Source: Actinomycetota bacterium
GTDB lineage: Bacteria; Actinomycetota; Thermoleophilia; Gaiellales; Gaiellaceae
Reading direction: 5' to 3'
DNA length: 5,616 bases
Assembly (NCBI GenBank): GCA_005885565.1
Contig: VAXK01000246.1
Location: 1 to 5,616, forward strand
Below, piece after piece: positions 1 through 5,213 of the stretch. How positions within the stretch are numbered: the first letter of the stretch is position 1; the number at the start of each line of letters is the position of its first letter. Position numbers and translations under genes: made by a program. The notes beneath the pieces are model-generated. The model was not told the DNA's origin. It saw only the letters and a list, made by a program, of their open reading frames with translations, and did not search any database.

Positions 1-1
1 C

Positions 2-28
2 GAGGTCACGGTCCAGACCCGCGCGTAG
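2..28 (+). CDS. Possible 3' end of an upstream gene (partial)
   Basis: Reading from base 2 gives eight codons, EVTVQTRA, followed by a TAG stop at 26-28. A short run of alternating beta-type residues ending in a basic tail resembles the last strand of a histidine kinase ATPase domain (often 'GT.V.v..P'). A kinase upstream of a response regulator would also make sense by context. This is only eight residues, so both the existence of the gene and its identity are guesses. If real, the spacer to the next start codon is 58 bp, compatible with one operon. Confidence 0.3.
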   Translation, partial: EVTVQTRA

Positions 29-32
29 GAGG
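27..32 (+). promoter_or_regulatory. Strong Shine-Dalgarno-like AGGAGG without a matching start
   Basis: AGGAGG overlaps the end of the putative upstream stop codon. No ATG, GTG or TTG lies 4-12 bases downstream. The regulator start at 87 is 54 bases away, too far for normal use. It may be coincidental or part of the previous gene's terminal sequence. The regulator itself has only a weak GAGG at 79-82, four bases before its ATG. Confidence 0.2.
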
Positions 33-86
33 AAACCGCCGTTCGGGTATCGAGCGCGCCGGGCCGCCGACACAGACTGAGGCTGT

Positions 87-692
87 ATGCGCGTCTTGAT
101 CGCCGAGGATCATCCGCTTGCCGCCGCGGCGATGCGCGCCGTGCTCGAGGCCGACGGCGGGTTCGAGGTCGTCGGCGAGGCGCGATCGGGAAGCCAGGTG
201 CTCCCGCGGGCGCGCGACCTTCGGCCCGACCTCGTCCTGCTCGACCTGATGCTTCCCGAGCTCGACGGGCTGGCGTGCCTGGAGCGGCTCGCGACCGAGT
301 TCCCCGAGGTGCCCGTCGTCGTGTGCTCGGGCCAGGCGGAGCAGGAGGACGTCGACGCGGTGCGGCAGCGCGGCGCCTGCGCGTTCGTGACGAAGGCCGG
401 CGATCCGAGCCGGCTCCCGATCGCGCTGCGCGGAGCGGCCGACGGCGATCCGTTCGAGGTCTACGGCGAGGTCGAGTCCGCGCGGCGGCCGAGCGAGGAC
501 CTCGGCCTGAGCGAGCGCGAGGCAGCCTTGCTCGTAACGCTCGCGCGCGGGCTCTCGAACCAGGAGATCGGCAAGGAGCTCTGGATCACGGAGCAGACGG
601 TGAAGTTCCACCTCACCAACGTCTACCGGAAGCTCGGAGTCGAGAACCGGACGCAGGCGACCCGCGTCGCCTACGAGCACGGCCTCGCCTAG
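87..692 (+). CDS. NarL/FixJ-family response regulator (RR-A)
   Basis: 201-residue two-component response regulator, expected to be a cytoplasmic DNA-binding transcription factor activated by phosphorylation. The receiver domain spans about residues 1-115, with acidic pocket E7-D8, phospho-acceptor D53 in LLDLMLPELDG, S81 at the conserved Ser/Thr position and K103. A LuxR-type helix-turn-helix occupies 141-201, with LSEREAALL at its start and TEQTVKFHLTN as recognition region. The linker is short and acidic and lacks the usual long final receiver helix. The ATG at 87 is the only start after an in-frame TGA at 78-80; its ribosome site is weak (GAGG). The gene ends in a TAG shared with the convergent neighbour. 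It closely resembles the regulator at 1633-2256: 45 of 61 residues are identical by eye over the DNA-binding domain. The cognate kinase and target genes cannot be told from the sequence. Confidence 0.95.
   Translation: MRVLIAEDHPLAAAAMRAVLEADGGFEVVGEARSGSQVLPRARDLRPDLVLLDLMLPELDGLACLERLATEFPEVPVVVCSGQAEQEDVDAVRQRGACAFVTKAGDPSRLPIALRGAADGDPFEVYGEVESARRPSEDLGLSEREAALLVTLARGLSNQEIGKELWITEQTVKFHLTNVYRKLGVENRTQATRVAYEHGLA
689..692. other. Shared palindromic stop CTAG of two convergent genes
   Basis: The four bases CTAG read the same on both strands. TAG at 690-692 ends the plus-strand regulator, and the complementary TAG at 691-689 ends the minus-strand regulator. There is therefore no room for a terminator between the two genes, and transcripts from each must run into the other gene. 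Confidence 0.95.
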
Positions 693-1348
693 GGATTCAC
701 GAGCCCGCTTCTGATCGCGTAGGCGGCGGCCTCGGTGCGGTTCGCGATCTGGAGCTTCGAGAGGATGCTCGAGATGTGGTTCCGAACCGTATGCGGGCTG
801 AGGAACAGGTCACGCGCGATGTCGGCGTTCGCCTTCCCCGCCGCGAGCAGCCGGAGCACCTCGAGCTCTCGCTCGCTCAGCAGGGCGCCGTTCCTGGACA
901 CGACCGGGGCGGCGGCCTGGACCCGCCCGAGCAGCTTCGCGGCCAGCCCGGGAGAGAGCAGCGCGTCGCCGGCGGCGGCGGCACGGATGCCGGCGACGAG
1001 CGCGGTCGGCCCTGTTCCCTTCACGAGATAGCCCGTCGCGCCCGCGAGCATCGCCTCGAGCACGTCGTCGCCGTCGCCGGAGACGGTGAGCATCACGACC
1101 CGCGTCTCGGGGCATGCCTCCAGCACGCCACGCGCAGCGTCGATTCCGTTCATGGCGGGCATCTGGACGTCCATCAGCACGACGTCCGGACGGAGCATCC
1201 GACACACGTCGATCGCGTCCCTGCCGTTCCTTGCGGTGGCGACGACGTCCAGGCCGTGCGCCGACAGGAGCTCCGCGAGACCGTCGCGGAAGTGCTCGTC
1301 GTCGTCGACGACGAGCACGTGCACGGTGTCGCTCGGATGCCCCGTCAC
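689..1348 (-). CDS. NarL/FixJ-family response regulator (RR-B)
   Basis: 219-residue response regulator and predicted cytoplasmic transcription factor. The receiver has the acidic pocket D15-D16-D17 in VLVVDDDEH, phospho-acceptor D60 in LMDVQMPAMNG, T88 and K110. It continues into a full final helix (ALVAGIRAAAAGDALLSP), unlike its two neighbours. The LuxR-type helix-turn-helix covers about 155-219, with LSERELEVLRLLAAG and recognition region SPHTVRNHISSILSKL. This is the common NarL/DegU/LiaR-like form and differs clearly from the TEQTVKFHLTN form of the flanking regulators, so its DNA sites are probably different. The start is GTG; GGGAG (plus-strand 1356-1360) sits seven bases upstream and supports it over the in-frame GTG at codon 9. 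A promoter candidate lies about 60 bp upstream. No kinase is adjacent. Confidence 0.95.
   Translation of the reverse strand: MTGHPSDTVHVLVVDDDEHFRDGLAELLSAHGLDVVATARNGRDAIDVCRMLRPDVVLMDVQMPAMNGIDAARGVLEACPETRVVMLTVSGDGDDVLEAMLAGATGYLVKGTGPTALVAGIRAAAAGDALLSPGLAAKLLGRVQAAAPVVSRNGALLSERELEVLRLLAAGKANADIARDLFLSPHTVRNHISSILSKLQIANRTEAAAYAIRSGLVNP
1292..1318. repeat. 27-bp near-perfect palindrome inside the start of RR-B
   Basis: Two 13-base arms, GTGCTCGTCGTCG and CGACGACGAGCAC, flank a single base. They encode codons 11-19 (VLVVDDDEH) of the minus-strand regulator. The Val/Leu codons are complementary to the Asp/Glu/His codons, so protein sequence plus GC-biased codon choice can produce this by itself. 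It could still form a hairpin in the early mRNA. The palindrome is plain in the sequence; a function is not shown. Confidence 0.6.
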
Positions 1349-1355
1349 GCTCGAT

Positions 1356-1360
1356 CTCCC
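1356..1360 (-). promoter_or_regulatory. Ribosome binding site for RR-B
   Basis: GGGAG on the minus strand, seven bases before the GTG at 1348. It decides the start in favour of this GTG, which has no ATG alternative near it. Confidence 0.6.
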
Positions 1361-1407
1361 GGCCGCGGGGAGCGCTTCACTCGGGTCCTTCCGTCGAGGT
1401 TTCTCTA

Positions 1408-1436
1408 TCTCTAGTGGGGGGTCTGTGGAAAGTCAA
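1408..1436 (-). promoter_or_regulatory. Candidate sigma70-type promoter for RR-B
   Basis: On the minus strand, TTGACT (1436-1431) is followed by a 17-bp spacer and TAGAGA (1413-1408). The -35 box matches TTGACA in five of six positions; the -10 box is weaker. A transcript would begin near 1401 and have a leader of about 50 bases before the GTG at 1348. The -35 box and spacer overlap a TGTGGAAAG word (1424-1432), a possible regulator site. The call rests on spacing and consensus alone. Confidence 0.45.
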
Positions 1437-1567
1437 TCACGAAAGGCTGTGGATTTCGCCGTATGCGGGGCACGGCATGCGCGTCTTTTGTCTGCAATTC
1501 GCCGATTAGTACGGATGTCCTATTGATGGATACGTGATACCCGTGCAATCGTGCGGCTTGTGGAAAA
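1424..1567 (+). repeat. Three direct TGTGGA-type words, possible binding sites
   Basis: TGTGGAAAG (1424-1432), TGTGGATTT (1448-1456) and TGTGGAAAA (1559-1567) lie in the same direction; the first two start 24 bp apart. On the complementary strand the third reads TTTTCCACA, one mismatch from the DnaA-box consensus TTATCCACA. They may be sites for one of the regulators, DnaA-box-like sites, or chance words in an AT-richer spacer. No dyad arrangement is evident. Confidence 0.3.
1498..1526 (+). promoter_or_regulatory. Weak promoter candidate for RR-C
   Basis: TTCGCC (1498-1503), a 17-bp spacer and TATTGA (1521-1526) form a poor sigma70-like match in the AT-richer part of the spacer. It would give a leader of about 100 bases before the ATG at 1633. 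Regulated promoters often have weak boxes, but this is a guess. Confidence 0.2.
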
Positions 1568-1575
1568 CGCAAGCC
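1555..1575 (+). repeat. Inverted repeat / small hairpin upstream of RR-C
   Basis: GGCTTG (1555-1560) and CAAGCC (1570-1575) are perfect 6-bp arms around a 9-base loop that includes the GGAAAA part of a TGTGGA word. It has no T-run, so it is not a typical terminator. It may be an operator or leader hairpin of the downstream regulator gene. Confidence 0.4.
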
Positions 1576-1622
1576 CGGCGGCGCCATGCGGGGCGCGCCG
1601 CTCGCCGGGGGCGCTGGGGAAA

Positions 1623-1627
1623 GGGAG
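1623..1627 (+). promoter_or_regulatory. Ribosome binding site for RR-C
   Basis: GGGAG in a purine-rich stretch (GGGGAAAGGGAG), five bases before the ATG at 1633. It fixes the start there and argues against the in-frame ATG at 1534. Confidence 0.7.
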
Positions 1628-1632
1628 CGCGA

Positions 1633-2256
1633 ATGGCGATCCGGGTTCTGCTGGCGGATGACCACAGGCTGATCCTCGAGGCCCTCGAGCGGACCTTCGA
1701 CGAGGTGGAGGGAATCGAGATCGTGGGCACGGCCAACGACGGCCGTCAGGTCGTCCCGCTGATCACGCGCACCAACCCGGACCTCGTGCTCCTGGACATG
1801 CGGATGCCCGAGATGGACGGCCTGACCTGCCTCGAGCGGATCCGGAAGCAGCATCCGCGGGTGAAGGTCGTGATGCTGTCCGCCTTCGACGACCCGGAGC
1901 GGGTCCGCGCCGCGCTGAAGCGCGGCGCGAGCGCGTACATCGTGAAGACCGTGAACCCGCTCGACCTGCCCGCGGCACTGCGGCAGGTCGTCCAGCCGAC
2001 GATCTACTTCGGCCTACCTCCGCAGGAGGACGACCCCGCTGCGGCCGCAGGCTTGACGGAGCGCGAGACGGCGATGCTGCGCGCGCTCGCACGCGGCCTC
2101 TCCAACGCCGCGATCAGCAGGGAGTTCTGGGTCACCGAGCAGACGGTGAAGTTCCACCTGACGAACATCTACCGGAAGCTCGGCGTCAAGAACCGAACGG
2201 AAGCCACGCGGTACGCGTACCAGCACGGGCTGGCCGACGAGCTCGCGGTCGCCTGA
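1633..2256 (+). CDS. NarL/FixJ-family response regulator (RR-C)
   Basis: 207-residue response regulator, a predicted phosphorylation-dependent transcription factor. Receiver residues are D9-D10 in VLLADDH, phospho-acceptor D55 in LLDMRMPEMDG, S83 and K105. The linker is short (GLPPQEDDPAAAAG). The LuxR-type helix-turn-helix covers 141-201, with LTERETAMLRALARGLSN and recognition region TEQTVKFHLTN, then a six-residue tail. It is a paralogue of the regulator at 87-692: a 23-base word (591-613 versus 2137-2159) is identical between the two genes and their recognition helices nearly match, so they may bind overlapping sites. The ATG at 1633 is chosen because the receiver begins directly there and a GGGAG precedes it; the frame is open back to 1534 but that extension has no domain content. 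The last 71 bp overlap the end of the convergent glycosyltransferase gene. No cognate kinase is adjacent. Confidence 0.95.
   Translation: MAIRVLLADDHRLILEALERTFDEVEGIEIVGTANDGRQVVPLITRTNPDLVLLDMRMPEMDGLTCLERIRKQHPRVKVVMLSAFDDPERVRAALKRGASAYIVKTVNPLDLPAALRQVVQPTIYFGLPPQEDDPAAAAGLTERETAMLRALARGLSNAAISREFWVTEQTVKFHLTNIYRKLGVKNRTEATRYAYQHGLADELAVA
2186..2256. other. 71-bp convergent coding overlap
   Basis: The last 71 bases of the plus-strand regulator are also the last 71 bases of the minus-strand glycosyltransferase frame. In the regulator this region encodes the conserved end of the helix-turn-helix domain; in the glycosyltransferase it encodes only a hydrophilic Arg/Ala-rich tail. The tail is therefore probably under little constraint of its own and may have arisen by loss of an earlier stop codon. 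No terminator can fit between the genes. Confidence 0.85.
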
Positions 2257-3334
2257 GCGCCGGTCCCGCGGCGAGCACGCTCAGCGCCGCGGTGAGCGCG
2301 AGGACGAAGACGACCTTCCAGACGTGCGGCGGAGGCTCGAGCGGCGAGATCCAGTAGGCGATCGTCGCCAGCCAGGCCGCGCCGGCGCGCCGGTGGGCGA
2401 CGGCCAGGGGGACGAACAGGATGACGAGGTAGTGCGTCCACATGATCGGTGAGGCGAGGAGGCCGAAGGCGAGGGCGGCCGTGAAGGCGCCGAGGTCTCG
2501 GTCGCCCGCGAGGCGGACGACGATCGCGGCGACGGCGAGCGCCACCGCGATCGCGAGCAGCCGGGCGACGTGCGGCGTCGTGCCAAGCCGGAGCGTCGCC
2601 GCGACCACCGAGTGCGACCTGACTTGGAACGCCGTGGCGTCGGCCTCGAGCAGGTGCCGGTACTGCGAGAGTCCCTTGAACCCGATCAGCGCCCAGCTGC
2701 CGCTGAGCTCCGCGGCCGCGACCGCGGCCGCCACCGCCGCCTGCTTGAAACGCTTCGTCGCCAGGAACCAGGCCAGGAGCGGCCACGCGAGGAGCTTCAG
2801 CGCGACCACGGTCCCGACGGCGGCGGCGCCGCGCCACGAGCTTCGATAGCGCCAGGCGAGCGCGACGCCGAGCGCGAGGAGCCCGTCCGGCTGGCCGAGG
2901 CCGATGGTGGCGACGAACGGGAACGACGTCAGCGCCAGGCCGTACACGCGCAGGTCGCGGACGCCGAGCACCCGCAGGGCGAGCACGAGCGCAGCGGTGC
3001 ACGCGGTACCCCACACGACGACGGCGGGCACGAACGGCAGGAGCGAGAGCGGGATGCACAGAACCGCCAGGAGCGGCGGCGGGATGTAGGAGTTGCCGGC
3101 CGCGAGGAGCTTCACCGGATCCGGAGCCGCGTACGGCGACCGGCCCGCCAGGACGTCCCTCCCGGCCGTCCATGCTCCCCCGTGGAAGTCGAAGCCGTAG
3201 ATCCGGCCCTTTACGGCGAGGGTCAGCGTCAGCGCGGCCATGGCGGCGCCCAGGAGCACGGATGGCCCTGCCGAGAGGTCGAGCAGGCTCCTCTGCTCCC
3301 GTAGCGGTGCGAGCCGCGCCGTAGTGGCTGCCAC
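2186..3334 (-). CDS. GT87/DUF2029-type membrane glycosyltransferase
   Basis: 382-residue polytopic membrane protein resembling glycosyltransferase family 87 (DUF2029, the family of mycobacterial PimE). Members are GT-C enzymes that use polyprenyl-phosphate sugars, typically mannose, on the outer side of the membrane. Supporting motifs in order: hydrophobic segment 25-43; YGFDFHGGAW (46-55), with an acidic residue (D49) in the first outer loop as in GT-C enzymes; GRSPY (64-68); SYIPPPLLAVLCIPL (82-96); GQPDGLLALG (147-156); LKLLAWPLLAWFLATKRF (179-196); SPIMWTHYLVILFVPLAV (295-312). I count about ten membrane segments. The GTG start at 3334 is the only start after the upstream in-frame stop at 3364-3362; no good ribosome site is visible, so the ATG at codon 32 is a less likely alternative. 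The basic C-terminal tail after the last helix is encoded wholly inside the convergent regulator gene. Acceptor and sugar are unknown. Confidence 0.82.
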   Translation of the reverse strand: MAATTARLAPLREQRSLLDLSAGPSVLLGAAMAALTLTLAVKGRIYGFDFHGGAWTAGRDVLAGRSPYAAPDPVKLLAAGNSYIPPPLLAVLCIPLSLLPFVPAVVVWGTACTAALVLALRVLGVRDLRVYGLALTSFPFVATIGLGQPDGLLALGVALAWRYRSSWRGAAAVGTVVALKLLAWPLLAWFLATKRFKQAAVAAAVAAAELSGSWALIGFKGLSQYRHLLEADATAFQVRSHSVVAATLRLGTTPHVARLLAIAVALAVAAIVVRLAGDRDLGAFTAALAFGLLASPIMWTHYLVILFVPLAVAHRRAGAAWLATIAYWISPLEPPPHVWKVVFVLALTAALSVLAAGPALRRPRARRPARAGTRTAWLPFGS

Positions 3335-3406
3335 TGAGACGGATTCAACGTCCGCGGCCGCTCACGGCCACCGCGAGAAGGTCGAGCCACGCCTATCCGC
3401 GCGGGT
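3335..3406. other. Short divergent spacer between GT87 and GT2 genes
   Basis: These 72 bp (108 bp if the GT2 gene starts at 3443) must hold promoters for both directions. I see a small inverted repeat, GGCCG (3356-3360), loop CTCA, CGGCC (3365-3369), inside a region with a GCGGCCGC palindrome at 3354-3361. TATGTT at 3406-3411 could be a -10 box for the plus strand if translation begins at 3443, but no convincing -35 box accompanies it. No ribosome site is clear on either strand. Confidence 0.4.
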
Positions 3407-4210
3407 ATGTTCTCCCGGCTTCGAGGCGCCCACGATTGGGCGATGAGCGCTGCCCCGCAGCGTTGGGAGGTCGCGCCTCAGCTCGAGGTGCTCGACGTCG
3501 CGCCGCCGAGCGCGGCACCCGCGCCGCGGATCAGCTTCATCGTGCCGGTGTTCAACGAGAGCCGGACGATCGGCGAGGTCCTCGACCGCGTCGACGAGCT
3601 CGGGGTGGACGCCCAGGTGATCGCCGTCGACGACGGCTCGTGGGACGGGACGTCCGAGCTGCTCGACCGCTGGGCCACGGGGGGCGCCGGGCGCCACGTC
3701 CTCCACCAGCCGAACCGAGGGAAGGGCGCGGCGATCCGCGCGGCGATTCCGCTCGTCGACGGGGAGATCGTGGTCGTCCAGGACGCGGACATGGAGTACG
3801 ACCCCGCCGACGTCCCGACGCTCGTGGAGCCGATCGTGCGCGGCGTGGCGGACGTCGTGTACGGGTCGCGGCTCTCCGGCGGGCGGCCCCAGCGCGCGTA
3901 CCTCTTCTGGCACCTGGTCGGGAACCGGGCGCTCAGCCTGCTGACGAACGTGCTCTTCAACACGACGCTCTCGGACATGGAGACGGGGTACAAGGCGTTC
4001 CGGGTCGACGTCCTGCGCTCGCTCACCCTGACGCAGGACGACTTCGCGATCGAGCCCGAGATCACCGGTGAGGTCTGCGCGCGCAAGCTCCGCGTCTACG
4101 AGGTGCCGATCGCCTACTACGGGCGCACGTACGCCGAGGGCAAGAAGATCACCTGGACGGACGGGCTGAAGGCGATCAGGACGCTCGTCGCCGTCCGCCT
4201 TCGTGGCTGA
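3407..4210 (+). CDS. GT2 glycosyltransferase, polyprenyl-phosphate sugar synthase type
   Basis: 267-residue GT-A fold glycosyltransferase of family 2, in the dolichyl/undecaprenyl-phosphate mannose or glucose synthase group. It is expected to transfer a sugar from a nucleotide donor to a lipid phosphate at the inner face of the membrane. Motifs: PVFNES (47-52), VDDGSWDGT (74-82, Trp replacing the usual Thr/Ser), NRGKGAAIR (103-111), QDADMEYDP (125-133, metal-binding DxD), YGSR (152-155), SDMETGYKAFR (189-199), EPEITGEV (216-223) and EVPIAYYGRTYAEGKKITW (232-250). The last is very typical of this group. No membrane segment or GtrA domain follows, so the protein is soluble or peripheral. The start is uncertain: ATG at 3407 or the in-frame ATG at 3443 (MSAAPQRW), neither with a good ribosome site. 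The stop overlaps the next gene by 8 bp. The sugar specificity is not readable. Confidence 0.88.
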   Translation: MFSRLRGAHDWAMSAAPQRWEVAPQLEVLDVAPPSAAPAPRISFIVPVFNESRTIGEVLDRVDELGVDAQVIAVDDGSWDGTSELLDRWATGGAGRHVLHQPNRGKGAAIRAAIPLVDGEIVVVQDADMEYDPADVPTLVEPIVRGVADVVYGSRLSGGRPQRAYLFWHLVGNRALSLLTNVLFNTTLSDMETGYKAFRVDVLRSLTLTQDDFAIEPEITGEVCARKLRVYEVPIAYYGRTYAEGKKITWTDGLKAIRTLVAVRLRG

Positions 4211-5213
4211 GCCGCTCGCCCAGGCGGGTTTCGCGCCGCGTCGCGCGCGGCCCTTGCGGCGCTGCGCGCTCGCGGCCGCCGGCCTCTGCGTCTCGGCCGT
4301 GCTCGCATGGCTCGCGATCCGGAGCGTCGACCCGCACGCGTTCGTCGGCGCGTTCCGTCGGACCGAGTGGTGGTACCTGCTTCCGTCGGGCGCGGCGCTC
4401 GTGGCCGCAGTCCTGGCCCGCTGGCTGCGTTGGTGGCTCCTCTTCGCGCCCGGAAGGCGACCGCCGCTCGGAGCCGTCGGCCGCGCCTTCCTCATCGGCC
4501 ACCTGTTCAACAACCTCCTGCCCGCACGGCCGGGCGAGCTCGCCCGTGCGATTGCGCTCAGGCGGGAGGCGGGGACGCCCGTCGTCGAGGCCCTCGCGAC
4601 GACCGCCGCGGAGCGCGTCTACGACGTGCTCGCGCTGGTCGTCCTGTTCGGGGCGAGCGCCCCCTTTGCACCCGTGGGACGGGACGCGCGGACGGCCGCC
4701 GTCGCTGCGGGCACGATCGCGGCAGCCGCGCTCGTCGTAGTCGTCGTCTTCGGGAGGGACGGCGCTCGGCTGGAGCGCGTGCTGTCGCGGGTTCCCCGGC
4801 TGTCCGCGGAAACGGCCCGCCGGTGGTCGGCAAGCGTCGTGCACGGCGTCGTCTCGTTGCGAGACCCGCGGCTCGCCGTCCCGGCGGTCCTGCTCACGGC
4901 GACGTCGTGGGTGCTCCTCGCCCTCTCGGGCTGGGCGCTCCTGCTGGCGTTCCAGCTTCACCTGGGCTTCGTCGCGGGGCTGCTCGTCGTCGCCGCCGCG
5001 AATCTCGCGCTCCTCGTGCCGGCCTCGCCCGGGGGCGTGGGGGTCTTCGAGGCCGCCGCGGTCACCGTCCTCGCCGGCTTCTCGGTCGACCGCTCGGCCG
5101 CGCTCTCGTACGCCGTCGCCCTGCACGGCCTGAACCTCTTCCCGTACGTCCTCGTCGGCGCGCTCGCGCTGCTCCACCACACACGGGCCGTACGCGAACG
5201 CCGCTCTCCGTGA
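4203..5213 (+). CDS. LPG_synthase_TM / UPF0104 family membrane protein
   Basis: 336-residue polytopic membrane protein of the lysylphosphatidylglycerol synthase transmembrane-region family (UPF0104, the flippase-like half of MprF without the aminoacyl-transferase domain). Family motifs: NNLLPARPGELARA (103-116), ERVYD (137-141), VPASPGGVGVFEAA (272-285) and HGLNLFPYVLVG (308-319). About seven or eight hydrophobic segments are visible, from residues 22-40 to about 312-326. Length is normal for stand-alone members. The start is GTG at 4203, inside the end of the GT2 gene (8-bp overlap) with no ribosome site, so translation is probably coupled. Members beside GT2 genes are often thought to help move or use lipid-linked sugars; that role is an inference. 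Lysyl transfer is unlikely because the soluble catalytic domain is absent. The stop TGA overlaps the next start. Confidence 0.87.
   Translation: MAEPLAQAGFAPRRARPLRRCALAAAGLCVSAVLAWLAIRSVDPHAFVGAFRRTEWWYLLPSGAALVAAVLARWLRWWLLFAPGRRPPLGAVGRAFLIGHLFNNLLPARPGELARAIALRREAGTPVVEALATTAAERVYDVLALVVLFGASAPFAPVGRDARTAAVAAGTIAAAALVVVVVFGRDGARLERVLSRVPRLSAETARRWSASVVHGVVSLRDPRLAVPAVLLTATSWVLLALSGWALLLAFQLHLGFVAGLLVVAAANLALLVPASPGGVGVFEAAAVTVLAGFSVDRSAALSYAVALHGLNLFPYVLVGALALLHHTRAVRERRSP

Larger units (their letters stand above)
1349..1632. other. 284-bp divergent intergenic region between RR-B and RR-C
   Basis: This is the longest non-coding stretch of the window and is visibly less GC-rich than its surroundings, especially 1400-1560. 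It contains the ribosome site and promoter of the minus-strand regulator, three same-direction TGTGGA words (1424, 1448, 1559), a 6-bp-stem hairpin (1555-1575), and a GC-rich leader (1576-1632) ahead of the plus-strand regulator. Open frames crossing it have no coding character; the in-frame extension of the plus-strand regulator back to 1534 is unlike any receiver N-terminus. Confidence 0.75.

Noticed and set aside
6..680. Long minus-strand open frame opposite RR-A
   Set aside because: It mirrors the conserved regulator on the other strand. A similar frame opposite RR-C (2014-2226) looks related only because the two regulators are paralogues. Composition is Arg/Leu/Glu-rich without any domain.
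275..1414. 379-residue plus-strand frame across RR-A and antisense to RR-B
   Set aside because: Low-complexity Arg/Gly/Ala/Glu product spanning two well-supported regulators in other frames; a typical shadow in high-GC DNA.
1477..1509. Ten-codon frame MRVFCLQFAD as a leader peptide
   Set aside because: No convincing ribosome site and no attenuator structure. Its first 11 bases match the start of RR-A (87-97), but an 11-bp match is expected by chance in a window of this size.
1424..1567. Replication origin based on DnaA-like words
   Set aside because: Only three imperfect matches, no AT-rich unwinding element, and no dnaA, dnaN or other origin-linked genes nearby.
1534..1632. N-terminal extension of RR-C from ATG 1534
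   Set aside because: Thirty-three residues with no receiver homology, crossing a hairpin and the leader; a clear ribosome site precedes the ATG at 1633, where the receiver begins.
2702..2740. GCGGCC-rich repeats inside the GT87 gene
   Set aside because: They encode Ala/Val-rich membrane sequence using GC-rich Ala codons; no regular repeat unit or spacer is present.
2169..3304. Alternative frames over the GT87 gene on both strands (minus 2169-3173, plus 2570-3304)
   Set aside because: Arg-rich without hydrophobic segments or motifs, whereas the 2186-3334 frame has ordered GT87 features.
3362..4513. 383-residue minus-strand frame opposite the GT2 gene
   Set aside because: Arg/Pro/Asp-rich, no recognisable motif, and the opposite strand carries a complete set of GT2 motifs.
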